The position numbers and the translations under genes are program-made. A stretch of DNA of 64,000 bases from Dipodascopsis uninucleata var. uninucleata (taxonomy: Eukaryota; Ascomycota; Lipomycetes; Lipomycetales; Lipomycetaceae). Below are positions 44,801 to 54,751 of the stretch, in pieces. Each line of letters begins with the position of its first letter. Positions within the stretch are counted from its first letter, which is position 1. The DNA is taken from positions 1,787,679 through 1,851,678 of the forward strand of contig JAJLTO010000001.1 of assembly GCA_030568195.1 (NCBI GenBank). The letters run 5' to 3'. The notes under the pieces are model-generated. The model searched no databases. It had not been told where the DNA came from and saw only the letters and a list, made by a program, of their open reading frames with translations.

Positions 44801-45938
44801 AAACCTCTAGTATCCATTCATTCGCAGAATTCTCCAAGAAGATCAGATAAACTCATGAGCGGATATTACATTGTGGATGTGGAATACGTCCAGAGTCTAT
44901 ATCACTCTTTTTATATATCGTGTCTCAATAGTTCCTTAAACGGATACGACGCTCAATTGTTGGGCACCCTCAACGCAATGCTACCTCGGATATTTTCACA
45001 TGGCCCTTAGTGGTTCTATCACAAGCACTGCTTTAATTTTGCCTTGTAATCTTAATCATATTTCCTTCTCTCGCTCTCTGGTGCACAGTAGGAAATCTTG
45101 GCAAAGCCCAAAGAAACTCTGTAGCTGAGGGCAATTCCTCAGTACAGAATTGTAACAATAGAAGTTATTTAAAACAGCTCTAAGTTTTCGAAAACTATCA
45201 AAGAAAATTAAAAAAAATTTCACTTTATGTCAAATGGAATAAAATGATATAAAATAAATTAATCTCAAGTGTACTCTCAAACCAAAAAGGGAAGAGAATA
45301 TTTAGAGAATCTGAGCGCGAGAGATCCTTTGAAGCTATGTAACGAACTGACAACGACAAGACTACAGTGAAGAATGCTATGCGTGAAGGTGTTAGGAATC
45401 AGGGTAGACTCATGCGTCAACTATCTAGACGTAATTGACTCGATCTTTCTTCGAGTTTGGTGGCTAACCAAGTGGATCTAATTGGTCTTGTTCAATTATT
45501 GACTGCGTTGGGATGATGAATTGAAGTACATATTTACCTATTCTAGACTTGTATTGCAACTAGGCTGAGATTCTTATTCTAATTCCAAGATATTTCAGTA
45601 GTACTACTAAAACACGTAGTAAAGATATTGAATCTTGAAGACTAACATTATCTATGTATACCTCTCCAAATTTTCTACAACTATTATCAAATATCTGTAA
45701 TGTTCAAAACTCTTGCTTGTGGCTTCACTGTCGTGTGGATAATTTTTGCGCCTAAACATTTCTCCTAAACATTTACTCGGTTCTGAACCCACCCACATGG
45801 GCCATAAAGATACATGCGGGTAAACATTTACCCAACTCCTTGGGCCGATTTTTGGTTGTTTTTGATATATAATGGGCAGACCTGAGTCACATCTGGGAGA
45901 TGAACACAAGCGGAAATTTGTAATTTAACAATCGAAAA
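41841..45938. other. 4.1-kb gene desert
   Basis: The longest stretch without a recognised gene. A hydrophobic 66-codon frame (42051-41851, minus) begins with ATG just upstream of the secreted-protein gene. A GC-richer patch lies at about 43141-43330. No tRNA, snRNA or transposon feature could be recognised. Confidence 0.5.
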
Positions 45939-46814
45939 ATGCTTGCGGGTTTCAAAGAATTCTTTGTTTCTGTGGAACAAAATGTCGATATTTACGGAGG
46001 TATTAAGGGATCTGGTCCGGGACTCCTTCTTGCTCACGGATTCCCGGAAAACCATCGAATATGGCATGCAGTAGCTGATACTCTTGCTGAAATGTATACT
46101 GTAGTAGTTGTTGATCTCCGGGGCTATGGCAAGTCGTCCAAGCCTCCAAGTGATGCTTCTCACAGCGTCTACAGCAAACGAGAATTGGCCAAAGACTGCG
46201 TTAAGGTTATGTCTTATCATGGAATCGACAAGTTCTATTTTATTGGACATGACAGAGGAGCCAGAGTTGGTCATAGGTTGTGCCTGGATTATAGTGACAA
46301 GGTCATTAAAGCAATCTTTTTAGACATTTGCCCAACTCTTTCGATGTATGAATCTACAGACCTGAAATTTGCGAAGGCTTACTACCACTGGTTCTTCCTA
46401 ATTCAGCCTGCTCCTTATCCAGAGAATTTGATCGGATCCAATCCAAAAGCTTTCATACATGGCCATATGGGTGGTCGATATGCGGGATTGAAACCATTTC
46501 GACAGGAAGACTTGAGCGACTATATTGAGATTATTGGACAATCGAAAGCTGTTCATGCCATGTGCGAAGACTATCGGGCATCAGCCACTATTGATTTAGA
46601 ACATGATAGTGAAGAACTTAAGAACGGAGTTAAAATTAAAGCTCCTCTTATGGTTTTGTGGGGAAAATATGGTGTTATTGAAAAATGCTATAATGCAATT
46701 GAGGTATGGAAGAACTACGCTGTTGATGTAAGTGGTGAGGCTGTTGAATCTGGCCATTATATCCCAGAAGAAGTTCCTCAGCTTTTGCTGGAAAAGATTA
46801 GCGGATTCTTTTAG
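45939..46814 (+). CDS. Haloacetate (fluoroacetate) dehalogenase-like alpha/beta hydrolase
   Basis: 291 residues of the alpha/beta-hydrolase fold: HGFPENHRIWH holds the oxyanion loop, DLRGYGKSSKP follows, and the nucleophile elbow is FIGHDRGARVG. All functional positions known from fluoroacetate dehalogenases are present: nucleophile Asp105, carboxylate-binding Arg106 and Arg109, acid Asp129 (LDICPT), halide pocket His150, Trp151 and Tyr212 (YYHWFFLIQPAP, CEDYRAS), and base His273 (ESGHYIPEE). Related soluble epoxide hydrolases lack the Arg-Gly-Ala-Arg and His-Trp pair, so dehalogenation of a 2-haloacid is the better prediction: haloacetate plus water gives glycolate plus halide. Cytosolic, with no signal sequence. 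It stands alone upstream of a convergent GAPDH-like gene. Confidence 0.88.
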   Translation: MLAGFKEFFVSVEQNVDIYGGIKGSGPGLLLAHGFPENHRIWHAVADTLAEMYTVVVVDLRGYGKSSKPPSDASHSVYSKRELAKDCVKVMSYHGIDKFYFIGHDRGARVGHRLCLDYSDKVIKAIFLDICPTLSMYESTDLKFAKAYYHWFFLIQPAPYPENLIGSNPKAFIHGHMGGRYAGLKPFRQEDLSDYIEIIGQSKAVHAMCEDYRASATIDLEHDSEELKNGVKIKAPLMVLWGKYGVIEKCYNAIEVWKNYAVDVSGEAVESGHYIPEEVPQLLLEKISGFF

Positions 46815-47272
46815 TCTCAGAAAAGTTTGGATAATCCTAAAATAGATATCGAGGCTGTCATTGTTGCTTTCTGTTTAAATATAGCACTCACTTAAAAAAT
46901 TAAGTATTTGCATTTCTATCTAGTAGACTAAATTAATTGCTAGTCGTATTTTTTGGAAAAGGCGAGATCTATTGATAATCCAAGTTGTTTTATTTATTAC
47001 TCGGAGAACAGTAGAGTACCTAAATGCAAATTAATCTATACGTAACTTTGGTAAATGATCTTATACAAATTGAAATAAACTGCCATTTAAATTGCTTCAA
47101 CATAAATTGGATCTGACATAAATATTGAAAGTTTCCTCAAGTATATAAATTTTAATTGAAACTTCTAAATTCAATTGAAAATATGGTACATCACATCTTT
47201 GGTTGGAGGATCTACGACTACAGCTCAAATTCGTTGACTTCTGGATGCGAGAAAAAAGTTTAATTAGTAGTT
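46815..47272. other. Convergent intergenic region
   Basis: AT-rich 3' ends of the dehalogenase-like gene (plus) and the GAPDH-like gene (minus). Nothing else seen. Confidence 0.55.
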
Positions 47273-48307
47273 CTAATTTTCAAAATGATACATGTACTTA
47301 ATAAGATCCAGAATTCGTGCGGAATATCCACACTCATTGTCATACCAAGCCAATAATTTTACGAACTGATTGTTTAGTTGAGTGCTGGCCGAAGAGTCGA
47401 ACGTGCACGAGTACAATGATCCTCCCATATCAGAAGAAACGACTTCCTCATCAGTATAACTAAGCACGCCATAGAGGTCACCACTGGAATCTAGAGCCGC
47501 CTCTTTGAAAGCATTATTAATATCCTTCATTTCAGCTGGAGTATTGAGTTGGACTGTCAAATCGACTAAAGACACGTTACTGGTGGGCACTCTCAAGGCT
47601 ATGCCTGTTAGCTTTCCGTCTAATTGTGGAATAACTTTGCTCAGTGCCTGTGCGGCGCCAGTTGATGTTGGAATAACGTTGCTAACACCACTTCTTCCTA
47701 TACGCCAGTCTCTAGAAGCATGACTATCAACAATCCGTTGAGAATTAGTGACCGAATGTACGGTAGTCAGAATTCCACAGGCAATCCCAAATTTGTCGTC
47801 AATAACTTTTGCTAGTGGTGCTAAGCAATTGGTTGTACATGATGCATTGGACACCACGTTCATGCCAGGAGTATAGGAACGGTGATTTACTCCATACACA
47901 AATGTTGGTGCATCTTTAGAGGGAGAAGAAATTATTACTTTCTTGGCACCAGATTTGAGATGAACGGATGCAGCTTCTATTGTCTTAAATTTTCCTGTAC
48001 TTTCAACAATGTATTCCGCTCCGATGGCTTTCCAATCAATTTGAGTAGGATCACGTTCTTGAATGTGTTTGACAATCTGGCCATCAATTATAATGTCACT
48101 ACCATTGCTGGAAATATCACCAATATATTTTCCATGTACAGAGTCATATTTAATAACATACACTGCATATTCAGGACTTAGCGATGGAGCATTGATGGCC
48201 ACAAGTTGAACATCGGGATCATCCAGGGCACAACGTAATACCATACGACCAATTCTTCCAAAGCCATTGATGGCAATTCTAACTTTGGGACGAGATTCTA
48301 CAATCAT
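47273..48307 (-). CDS. Divergent glyceraldehyde-3-phosphate dehydrogenase, probably NADP-using
   Basis: 344 residues; a complete GAPDH with INGFGRIGRMVLR at residues 13-25, catalytic Cys157 in ASCTTNCLAP, His184 in TTVHS, and WYDNECGYSARILDL near the end. The nucleotide-selecting motif NDPF of ordinary GAPDHs reads NAPS here (residues 39-42). The lost Asp normally binds the ribose hydroxyls of NAD and repels NADP. This change is typical of NADP-accepting GAPDHs, as known for Kluyveromyces lactis GDP1. The phosphate-binding loops also differ from the glycolytic enzyme (SVTNSQRIVD, GRSGVSNVIPTSTGAA). A role in NADPH supply is inferred. The ATG at 48307 is the first in frame. It is divergent from a kinase gene and convergent with the dehalogenase-like gene. 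Confidence 0.9.
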   Translation of the reverse strand: MIVESRPKVRIAINGFGRIGRMVLRCALDDPDVQLVAINAPSLSPEYAVYVIKYDSVHGKYIGDISSNGSDIIIDGQIVKHIQERDPTQIDWKAIGAEYIVESTGKFKTIEAASVHLKSGAKKVIISSPSKDAPTFVYGVNHRSYTPGMNVVSNASCTTNCLAPLAKVIDDKFGIACGILTTVHSVTNSQRIVDSHASRDWRIGRSGVSNVIPTSTGAAQALSKVIPQLDGKLTGIALRVPTSNVSLVDLTVQLNTPAEMKDINNAFKEAALDSSGDLYGVLSYTDEEVVSSDMGGSLYSCTFDSSASTQLNNQFVKLLAWYDNECGYSARILDLIKYMYHFEN

Positions 48308-49191
48308 TTTGGTAGTTATATGTTTTGCTAGTCAATTGCCTAGTAATCGCAGATGGGATTGGATTATTATACTTGACATTGACGAGACATTCGTCTAAAA
48401 GTTTAGTCGTTCTCACTTGTTGCCGCTGAAAAATAGCCGGATCGCCATTTTTCCAGAACATGCACGGTGGAATTATCCTTCGCGGTTTTAAGTAGCCCAA
48501 CACGACACTTTATCGTGATATATTGAAGCCATTTGTCTGAGCTTTCCCGTACCGAAGGTAATAAATCCTATAACACTGTCTCTACCATAATACCACAGCT
48601 CCCTAGTAGTCCGACATGCCATAGCATCTTATTACATCTGAAATTAGCCACATAATCAGAAAGTTCTAAGAAACAAACATATTACGCAAGAGAGAATGAG
48701 ACTTGGGTCTATCCATATGGCTCTAAAAATAAATCACAGCCGAAAAGTTAGAGGCAATATAGATGGATTGCCACCGAAACTATTTTTTAACTTGACTACT
48801 AGTAATAATTCATAAACTATCGCCACGCAAAATAGTTCTCACATACAAGTGCAAGGAGTCAGCTAGTGAAAGGAACCTGTAAATTTAGCTCTTCTAAGCA
48901 TACCGCTGACGAGTCATAACGTCAATCGGGCCGATAACTAGCCGATCACATTACAACATATTTGTCTACTAAATGACTATGACAAGACCTTAATATTGCA
49001 AATTAATATGAAAATAAGCTATCTTTCCTTTATTCTCATGTACTACCTCCATTCGGATAACAGATATCACACCTCAAGATTCACTTCGACATCCGCTAAT
49101 GGTTACTCATGTTGAATACAGTGGTTGAACTTTTACCCGCTATGTAGCAATATAAGACGTCATTCTCCGCATATATACCTACATCACCAAT
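48308..49191. promoter_or_regulatory. Divergent promoter region, GAPDH-like / kinase
   Basis: 884 bp between the start codons of the GAPDH-like gene (minus) and the Tda10-like kinase (plus). A TATATA sequence lies about 20 bases before the kinase ATG. No other gene is visible. Confidence 0.45.
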
Positions 49192-50049
49192 ATGACGACC
49201 TCTATTCTCCAACATCTCCAAGGCTTTGTCACTCAGTTTCTAGATAAAAGAGATAAGCCCTTAGTGCTTGGTATATCGGGTCCTCAGGGATCGGGCAAGT
49301 CGTTTTTGTCTTGCGCTTTGGAAAAAACATTGAGAGAGAATAACCTAAAAGTCGTTTCAATATCTTTGGATGATATTTATCTAGACCATAAGACGTTGGT
49401 CGGGAAATATGAATCAACCCATAGTCCGCTTTTGGCCCGACGCGGACTTCCAGGAACTCATGATATCGAGCTCTTGAAAACATTGGTATCGGAATGTTTG
49501 GCGAAAAAGGCTGGCGAGGTTTTTAGAATACCTAGATATGATAAGAGTGCGTTTAATGGAGAAGGTGACAGACTACCAGTATCGCAATGGACAGAAGCAG
49601 TTGGTCCAATTGATATACTAATTGTTGAGGGATGGTGTTTGGGATTTCAGCCTCTGGAAGATATGGAAACTGCGCTGCAGATACTCAGATTTAAGCTTCC
49701 TTCTATTTCTATTACTATGGAGGACCTCGAATTTATGAATTCTGAACTTAAAAAAATGAACGACTTTCTGTTTAATGAATATCAGCCAATAATAGATACT
49801 TTGGTGCATTTGGACGCGCAGCATCTAGAGTACGTTTATAAATGGCGTGCACAACAAGAAGTAGAATTGCACGAACGCTACGGATCGGGTATGACCCCAG
49901 AACAAGTGGTCGCGTTTGTAGATGGATATGCACCCGGCTATATTTTATATCTCGAAGGCTTGAGAAAGGGGATACTGGGAACCAAAGGCAGACAGCTACG
50001 ACTTGTTCTTGGTGATCAGAGACAAGTACTAGATGTAAAAGTTCTGTAG
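49192..50049 (+). CDS. TDA10: P-loop kinase, glycerate-kinase-like (Tda10)
   Basis: 285 residues, the usual length of yeast Tda10 (YGR205W). Walker A GPQGSGKS lies at residues 30-37, followed by ISLDDIYLDH, THSPLLARRGLPGTHD, a Walker B-like DILIVEGWCLGF and the C-terminal YVYKWRAQQEVELHERYGSGMT region (here cited in part). These are the hallmarks of the Tda10/glycerate kinase subfamily of P-loop kinases. Plant members phosphorylate D-glycerate; the fungal substrate is not settled. Cytosolic, ATP-dependent. It is divergent from the NADP-type GAPDH gene. That closeness may be chance, although glycerate and triose phosphate metabolism are adjacent. Confidence 0.9.
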   Translation: MTTSILQHLQGFVTQFLDKRDKPLVLGISGPQGSGKSFLSCALEKTLRENNLKVVSISLDDIYLDHKTLVGKYESTHSPLLARRGLPGTHDIELLKTLVSECLAKKAGEVFRIPRYDKSAFNGEGDRLPVSQWTEAVGPIDILIVEGWCLGFQPLEDMETALQILRFKLPSISITMEDLEFMNSELKKMNDFLFNEYQPIIDTLVHLDAQHLEYVYKWRAQQEVELHERYGSGMTPEQVVAFVDGYAPGYILYLEGLRKGILGTKGRQLRLVLGDQRQVLDVKVL

Positions 50050-50771
50050 GAAGTAGTTGCGGTAAAACATTTTACCGTCTCCTCTGCAATTCGAGTTATG
50101 TTAGAGGTTGGATTTGGTAGTTCTGTTAGTTGACAGTTATCCTATAAAAAGATACAAAGTTTTTCATCTAGTGACCCAGAAATTGCGTTAAATTATCAAT
50201 GGCTTCCAACTCTAGTATTGTAAGTCTTATTATCATGAAGAGTTCTGCAGTTAGGTTTTTAGCTTGATCTACCTAGATATTGTACTGAACGATTTATTAC
50301 ATGTGCGAATTATTAATTACTATTCAATATAGATATATGCTAAAGTACAACGATAATATGTGGTATAAGCTAGTAAGATGAATTCACGCGAATCGGTTTC
50401 AGAGTGTTCTTATATTTAAGTATATATTTTCTCATAACCTTCATGAAGGTGTAGCAGAGTAGCTAGAGATAAATATATATACATATGTCAAAACTTTAAT
50501 ACAAGTTAGATTACTTTAAATATTATTCATAAAGTTTACCTAATTAAGTAATCGAATTTTAACAATTCGTCACATGACAAGTAGCCAGGGTAATAGACAA
50601 GCCATTCTTATTAAAATCATATCAGGGAATGAGCTAGCAGTAACGAGTTCCCCACATAAAACAGATAAGTTAATATATATGATTACCGTTCATACTCATT
50701 GTAAAACATTGTTAAATGTACTTCCATTTTTACCTTTTCTATATCTTTACTGATATTATTGAGGAGAGAGT
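50050..50771. other. Intergenic, kinase 3' end to regulator 5' region
   Basis: AT-rich. No zinc-cluster exon could be found here for the downstream regulator. A short ATG...GTAAGT at 50199-50226 could be a first exon, but it carries no Cys. Confidence 0.45.
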
Positions 50772-52418
50772 ATGGCAAATACATTAGATTCGAAGACTAG
50801 AGAGAAAGGCATACTTAACTCGAGTCCTGATGGGACCACACAGTTTCTAGGTAGCGCCAGTGGAATAAGCTTTCTTCGAGACATGAAATCAGCATTTCTC
50901 GATACAAACGGAGCACTGGACAAAGAAACAATTCTAGGAGTTATCATCCCTAATCTACCAGATCCTTCAGTGTTACCTGGACGAGCAGCCAGTGTCACCT
51001 CTATCAGGTCTCCTCGAAATATTTCGCAGTGTCTGTCTGCGGAATTGGCTCAGAAATTGGCATTGCCATTCTTTCGGTACTTTCACCCTTTGGTGCCATT
51101 CCTAGATGGACCCAGCACTAGATCAGATCTCGAGCAGTTGTCTACTAAAGAGGGAATAGCCCTTGACGGGAACAGAGCTACAATTATTCGAGCAGTACTG
51201 AGTATAGGAGTAGCCGATGATCCTCGATTAGCTAGTGAACCAGCAGTACAACAGATGATTTTTAAAAGCGCTTCAGATGCTCTATCGCACGTCGAGTTAG
51301 CTGCAACAAGATATGATCTCGAGACAATTCAGGCATTACTCTCCATTCTAGTGTATCTCTATGCACGGATGTTCTTACAGAGTTCTTATGAAGTGTCGTG
51401 CCTGATTAGAGCTAAGGTTCATCTGGCTGGCTTACATAGGTGCCCTGCTAGGTATTCGCAGTTCTCTGGTAAAATGTGTGATTTGCGAAAGCGTGTCTAT
51501 TGGTCAGCATACAGTCTCGATCGAATACTGAGTCAATCGCTGGGATTACCAATTGGTTATCAGGACTCTGACTGCGATGTGTGCTCGCTTATACATGAAC
51601 AGCACGTACAGGGCTTCGATGTCCCCGTGATTGACAAATTTGCTGAACGTGCGGTAGCAGCCGAATGTTCACCAATAATAGTGTCAGTAGCCTTTTCTGA
51701 ATATTGCCACTTAGTCGGAGAGACGATCGAGATATTTAACAAATCGATCCACGTTCGTCATGTCGACAATGAAAAGGTACAGGAGATCAAGTCTCGGGTA
51801 GAATTTTGGAAAAACACCTTACATGATGGGCTGATGAACCGACGTAACGATGAGGCAATCACATTTGAAAATTCTTGTTTCTTCAGCACACTTTATCATC
51901 ATTTAACAATATTGATACACAGGCCACGACTAAGTTTATCTATGGATAGCTCAGAATTCAAATATGCGCTACAAATCTGCATAAATAGTAGTCGAGAAGT
52001 CCTGGCATTGATGACTGATCAGTGTAACAGCCGTCCTGATCAGAGTTTGTTCTGGCCGGGATATCTGCCAATGGTATGGATGTCTGCCTGGATTGTCGCA
52101 TATGCGGCGAAGATTGGGTCGTATCCAGTTCACAAATCGCGAAGGGACTTGATGCTATGTATTCCACTATGCGAAACATTGAGTAACAGGTGGAAGGTAG
52201 CCGCAAAGTGTCGAGAGATGTTAGCGGTGATATTGAAGTCACTAGACTCTCTGAATGGAGCTCAGAACGATCTGCAGCCAAACAGGAAAAAGCCTCGACG
52301 TTCAGATTCTGTAGTTGCCGATAAATTTGGCGATTGGGAAGAATTGAACGAGATTTTTGATGTATTTATGAGCGAAGGCTCCATGTGGAAAGGAGAAGAG
52401 CAACAACAACAAGAATAG
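50772..52418 (+). CDS. Fungal regulatory-domain protein lacking a zinc cluster
   Basis: 548 residues from the ATG at 50772; an in-frame TGA lies a few codons upstream. The middle-homology (PF04082-type) domain of Zn2Cys6 regulators is clear: PFFRYFHPLVPFLDGP, TIQALLSILVYLYARMF, and DLRKRVYWSAYSLDRILSQSLGLPIG. The N-terminal segment TTQFLGSASGISFLRDM is the linker that normally follows the DNA-binding zinc cluster, but no Cys-rich part precedes it here or in 720 bp upstream. It may be a truncated regulator, a partner without its own DNA contact, or a gene with a distant first exon. The C-terminus is acidic and ends in four Gln. Neighbours are a sugar-porter transporter and a tartrate-type dehydrogenase, possible targets. 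Confidence 0.8.
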   Translation: MANTLDSKTREKGILNSSPDGTTQFLGSASGISFLRDMKSAFLDTNGALDKETILGVIIPNLPDPSVLPGRAASVTSIRSPRNISQCLSAELAQKLALPFFRYFHPLVPFLDGPSTRSDLEQLSTKEGIALDGNRATIIRAVLSIGVADDPRLASEPAVQQMIFKSASDALSHVELAATRYDLETIQALLSILVYLYARMFLQSSYEVSCLIRAKVHLAGLHRCPARYSQFSGKMCDLRKRVYWSAYSLDRILSQSLGLPIGYQDSDCDVCSLIHEQHVQGFDVPVIDKFAERAVAAECSPIIVSVAFSEYCHLVGETIEIFNKSIHVRHVDNEKVQEIKSRVEFWKNTLHDGLMNRRNDEAITFENSCFFSTLYHHLTILIHRPRLSLSMDSSEFKYALQICINSSREVLALMTDQCNSRPDQSLFWPGYLPMVWMSAWIVAYAAKIGSYPVHKSRRDLMLCIPLCETLSNRWKVAAKCREMLAVILKSLDSLNGAQNDLQPNRKKPRRSDSVVADKFGDWEELNEIFDVFMSEGSMWKGEEQQQQE

Positions 52419-53194
52419 CAGATTCAGATCTAACTGTCAATAATAATCGAAGCGGATATTTTGGGGATCTGATGAGAAAGCAATTGAGACAAATTTGGAA
52501 TTTAGATATCTCATTGTACCTGTCTGGTCAATTTGGAGGCGATGACTACTGTTGCGATGATGTATCTTAGACATCGAGTGTTGTTGATTATAACAGGCTA
52601 GTAAACTCATAGTACTACTTCTTTGAAATGGTTCTTGTCTTACATGCTAAGCTCTGCTGTTGAACGAAAAGTATTCACATAATCCTGTCCTTTGGATTCT
52701 ACTGGACTATTTGAAAAGGCTAACTTGTATGAAGAATCATTTATTCCTGACTACATTGGAGAGTTTTGGTTCAAAATTGTGGCAGAGTTTTCAGCTATAC
52801 AAGATATCCAAACTTTACCTGTGCTCTTGAAATCTTAATATGTTGTCATTGATTACAGGTACTATTCATCAAAGACTGCTCATGTTTCTTTTCTTGAACT
52901 GCAGCAATCAGACTAATTTAAATGCCACATGAGTTTATGTGAAATGTTTCAGCCGAGTATTTCGTTGCGCGGTTAAATATTCTAGCGCAATGATCATCTC
53001 GTGGAGTTTCCAACAGTAAAGATCCTAGAATACTACTTGGCGGGATAACTGAAATTAATACCCTTCTTATTTATGGGATTCTTGCTTACCAGTGAGATCA
53101 GAATGTATTACGAGAGTATATTTACTATAATATGGCACGAATGCTCGATTAAATTTTCGCACAACGTGTATAAAACTAGCAAAGTGTCTCCAAT
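52419..53194. other. Convergent intergenic region
   Basis: 3' ends of the regulator (plus) and the sugar-porter transporter (minus). No feature recognised. Confidence 0.55.
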
Positions 53195-54751
53195 TTACTC
53201 AATATGATCTATCTCTTCTTTGAATCCATCTTTAATCTCGTCTTTGGAGTTCTCATTCTCAAGAAGCGTGATTTTCTTCATCGAAATTGGTCGAACGTCC
53301 CATATATTCTTAGCATTCTGAAACATATGCTCTATTTCTTCCAGGCTTCGATTCTTAGTTTCTGGGAATATAATAAATACGACGAAGAAAGATAATATAC
53401 CTACACACCCATAAATGAAATAGTATTTCCACCCAATAGATGCAAAGGCAATTGGTGTGATTTCAGCAGTAACGAAGTTAAAGATCCAGTGAGTGACTGT
53501 ACCAACTGTAGACATGTGCATTCGAAGATCATGGGGAGCTATCTCAGATATGTAAAGGAAATTCGCTCCCAGATAGCCTAGTGGAAAGAAGAAGAGAAAA
53601 AAAAATATTAAAAATACGGATGCAATACTCGCGCCTGAATTTGCATCGCTTATTGATATAGTGCCTCCAATTATCATCATGCACAATCCCATACCTAGTC
53701 CGGACACTAGGAATAATGGTCTTCGACCAAATCGATCAACGCAGAGAAAGGCCACTAAAGCAGGTACAAGTTTCCAGGTTAAAGAGATAGCGGCTAAAAG
53801 GTGTGCCTTACGATTAGAAAACCCAAGTGACTCCTCATACAGTGTAGTAGCGTAGTAACTGATGACAGTAGCACCAGTCATAATAGCAAAGAAATTGGCC
53901 ATCACTGCCAGAAAGACCCTGAAAAGAATCTTTCGCGGGCCCATAGTAAATAGATCAGAGAACCCTAGAACCCTGTCTCCGCCTTCAGAATTGTTAAGCT
54001 CTCTATCAAGTGTTTCATACTGGGCAATTATGTCTGGATGATCCTCTGGTAAGTTTGCGAGCTCAGACAATGCAGCAAGTGCTTTTGAACGTTTTCCTAT
54101 TCGCACTAACCACCTAGGAGACTCAGAGAAAAAGGGTGAAGTTATCAATATAACCAGAGGTAAAGAAATTGGAATCACCATAGGAATTCTCCAAGCATAT
54201 TGTTTGTCACCCACTGTAGAAAATCCGTAGTTAATCCAAGAAACCATTGCAATCCCTAAGCAAATGAATTCACCAAGAATAATAACGTTTTTGCCCCTGT
54301 TCTTCGGAGGAGAACACTCGGAAACCCATACTGGAACCACAGCGTTAAGTCCACCAACTCCAATACCTCCCACTACTCTTCCAACGGCCAATTGGACAAC
54401 ATTGAAAGATGTTACTTGCAGAATGATACCTATTACCGACACCACCGATGCAAAAAAAACGCATTCTTTTCGCCCAAATTTTTGCCCTAAAAAGTTACAA
54501 AGCAGAGCACCAGTAGCACAGCCTAAAGTATATACTGCCACAACTGTACCTTGGATCGTGGAATTATGAGACTTTTCTTGGCCAGTCGTTGTAGAGGTGT
54601 TCATGATAGGAAATTGAGAATAGAAAGATTTGAACGATAGTACACCTCCTAAGAGGGACTGAAAATACCCAAATAGGATAAATGACGGTGTCAATATGAA
54701 TGCAGTTCGCGCAATTGTCTGCGATTTTCCTCGGAACTTGGGAAGAATCAT
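53195..54751 (-). CDS. MFS sugar-porter family transporter
   Basis: 518 residues from the ATG at 54751; the frame extends 39 bases upstream only to a TTG. About 12 membrane segments with sugar-porter marks: FGYFQSLLGGVLSF in helix 1, GQKFGRKE, GRVVGGIGVGGLNAVVPVWVSE (cited in part), SESPRWLVR before the central loop, DRFGRRPLF, and PETKNRSLEEIEHMF at the end. The helix-7 motif is weaker than in hexose carriers (MTGATVISYYATTLY), so the substrate could be a monosaccharide, a polyol or an acid such as quinate. Transcribed divergently from the tartrate/malate-type dehydrogenase, 1.3 kb apart, with a regulator on the other side; together they could form a small catabolic cluster. Confidence 0.88.
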   Translation of the reverse strand: MILPKFRGKSQTIARTAFILTPSFILFGYFQSLLGGVLSFKSFYSQFPIMNTSTTTGQEKSHNSTIQGTVVAVYTLGCATGALLCNFLGQKFGRKECVFFASVVSVIGIILQVTSFNVVQLAVGRVVGGIGVGGLNAVVPVWVSECSPPKNRGKNVIILGEFICLGIAMVSWINYGFSTVGDKQYAWRIPMVIPISLPLVILITSPFFSESPRWLVRIGKRSKALAALSELANLPEDHPDIIAQYETLDRELNNSEGGDRVLGFSDLFTMGPRKILFRVFLAVMANFFAIMTGATVISYYATTLYEESLGFSNRKAHLLAAISLTWKLVPALVAFLCVDRFGRRPLFLVSGLGMGLCMMIIGGTISISDANSGASIASVFLIFFFLFFFPLGYLGANFLYISEIAPHDLRMHMSTVGTVTHWIFNFVTAEITPIAFASIGWKYYFIYGCVGILSFFVVFIIFPETKNRSLEEIEHMFQNAKNIWDVRPISMKKITLLENENSKDEIKDGFKEEIDHIE

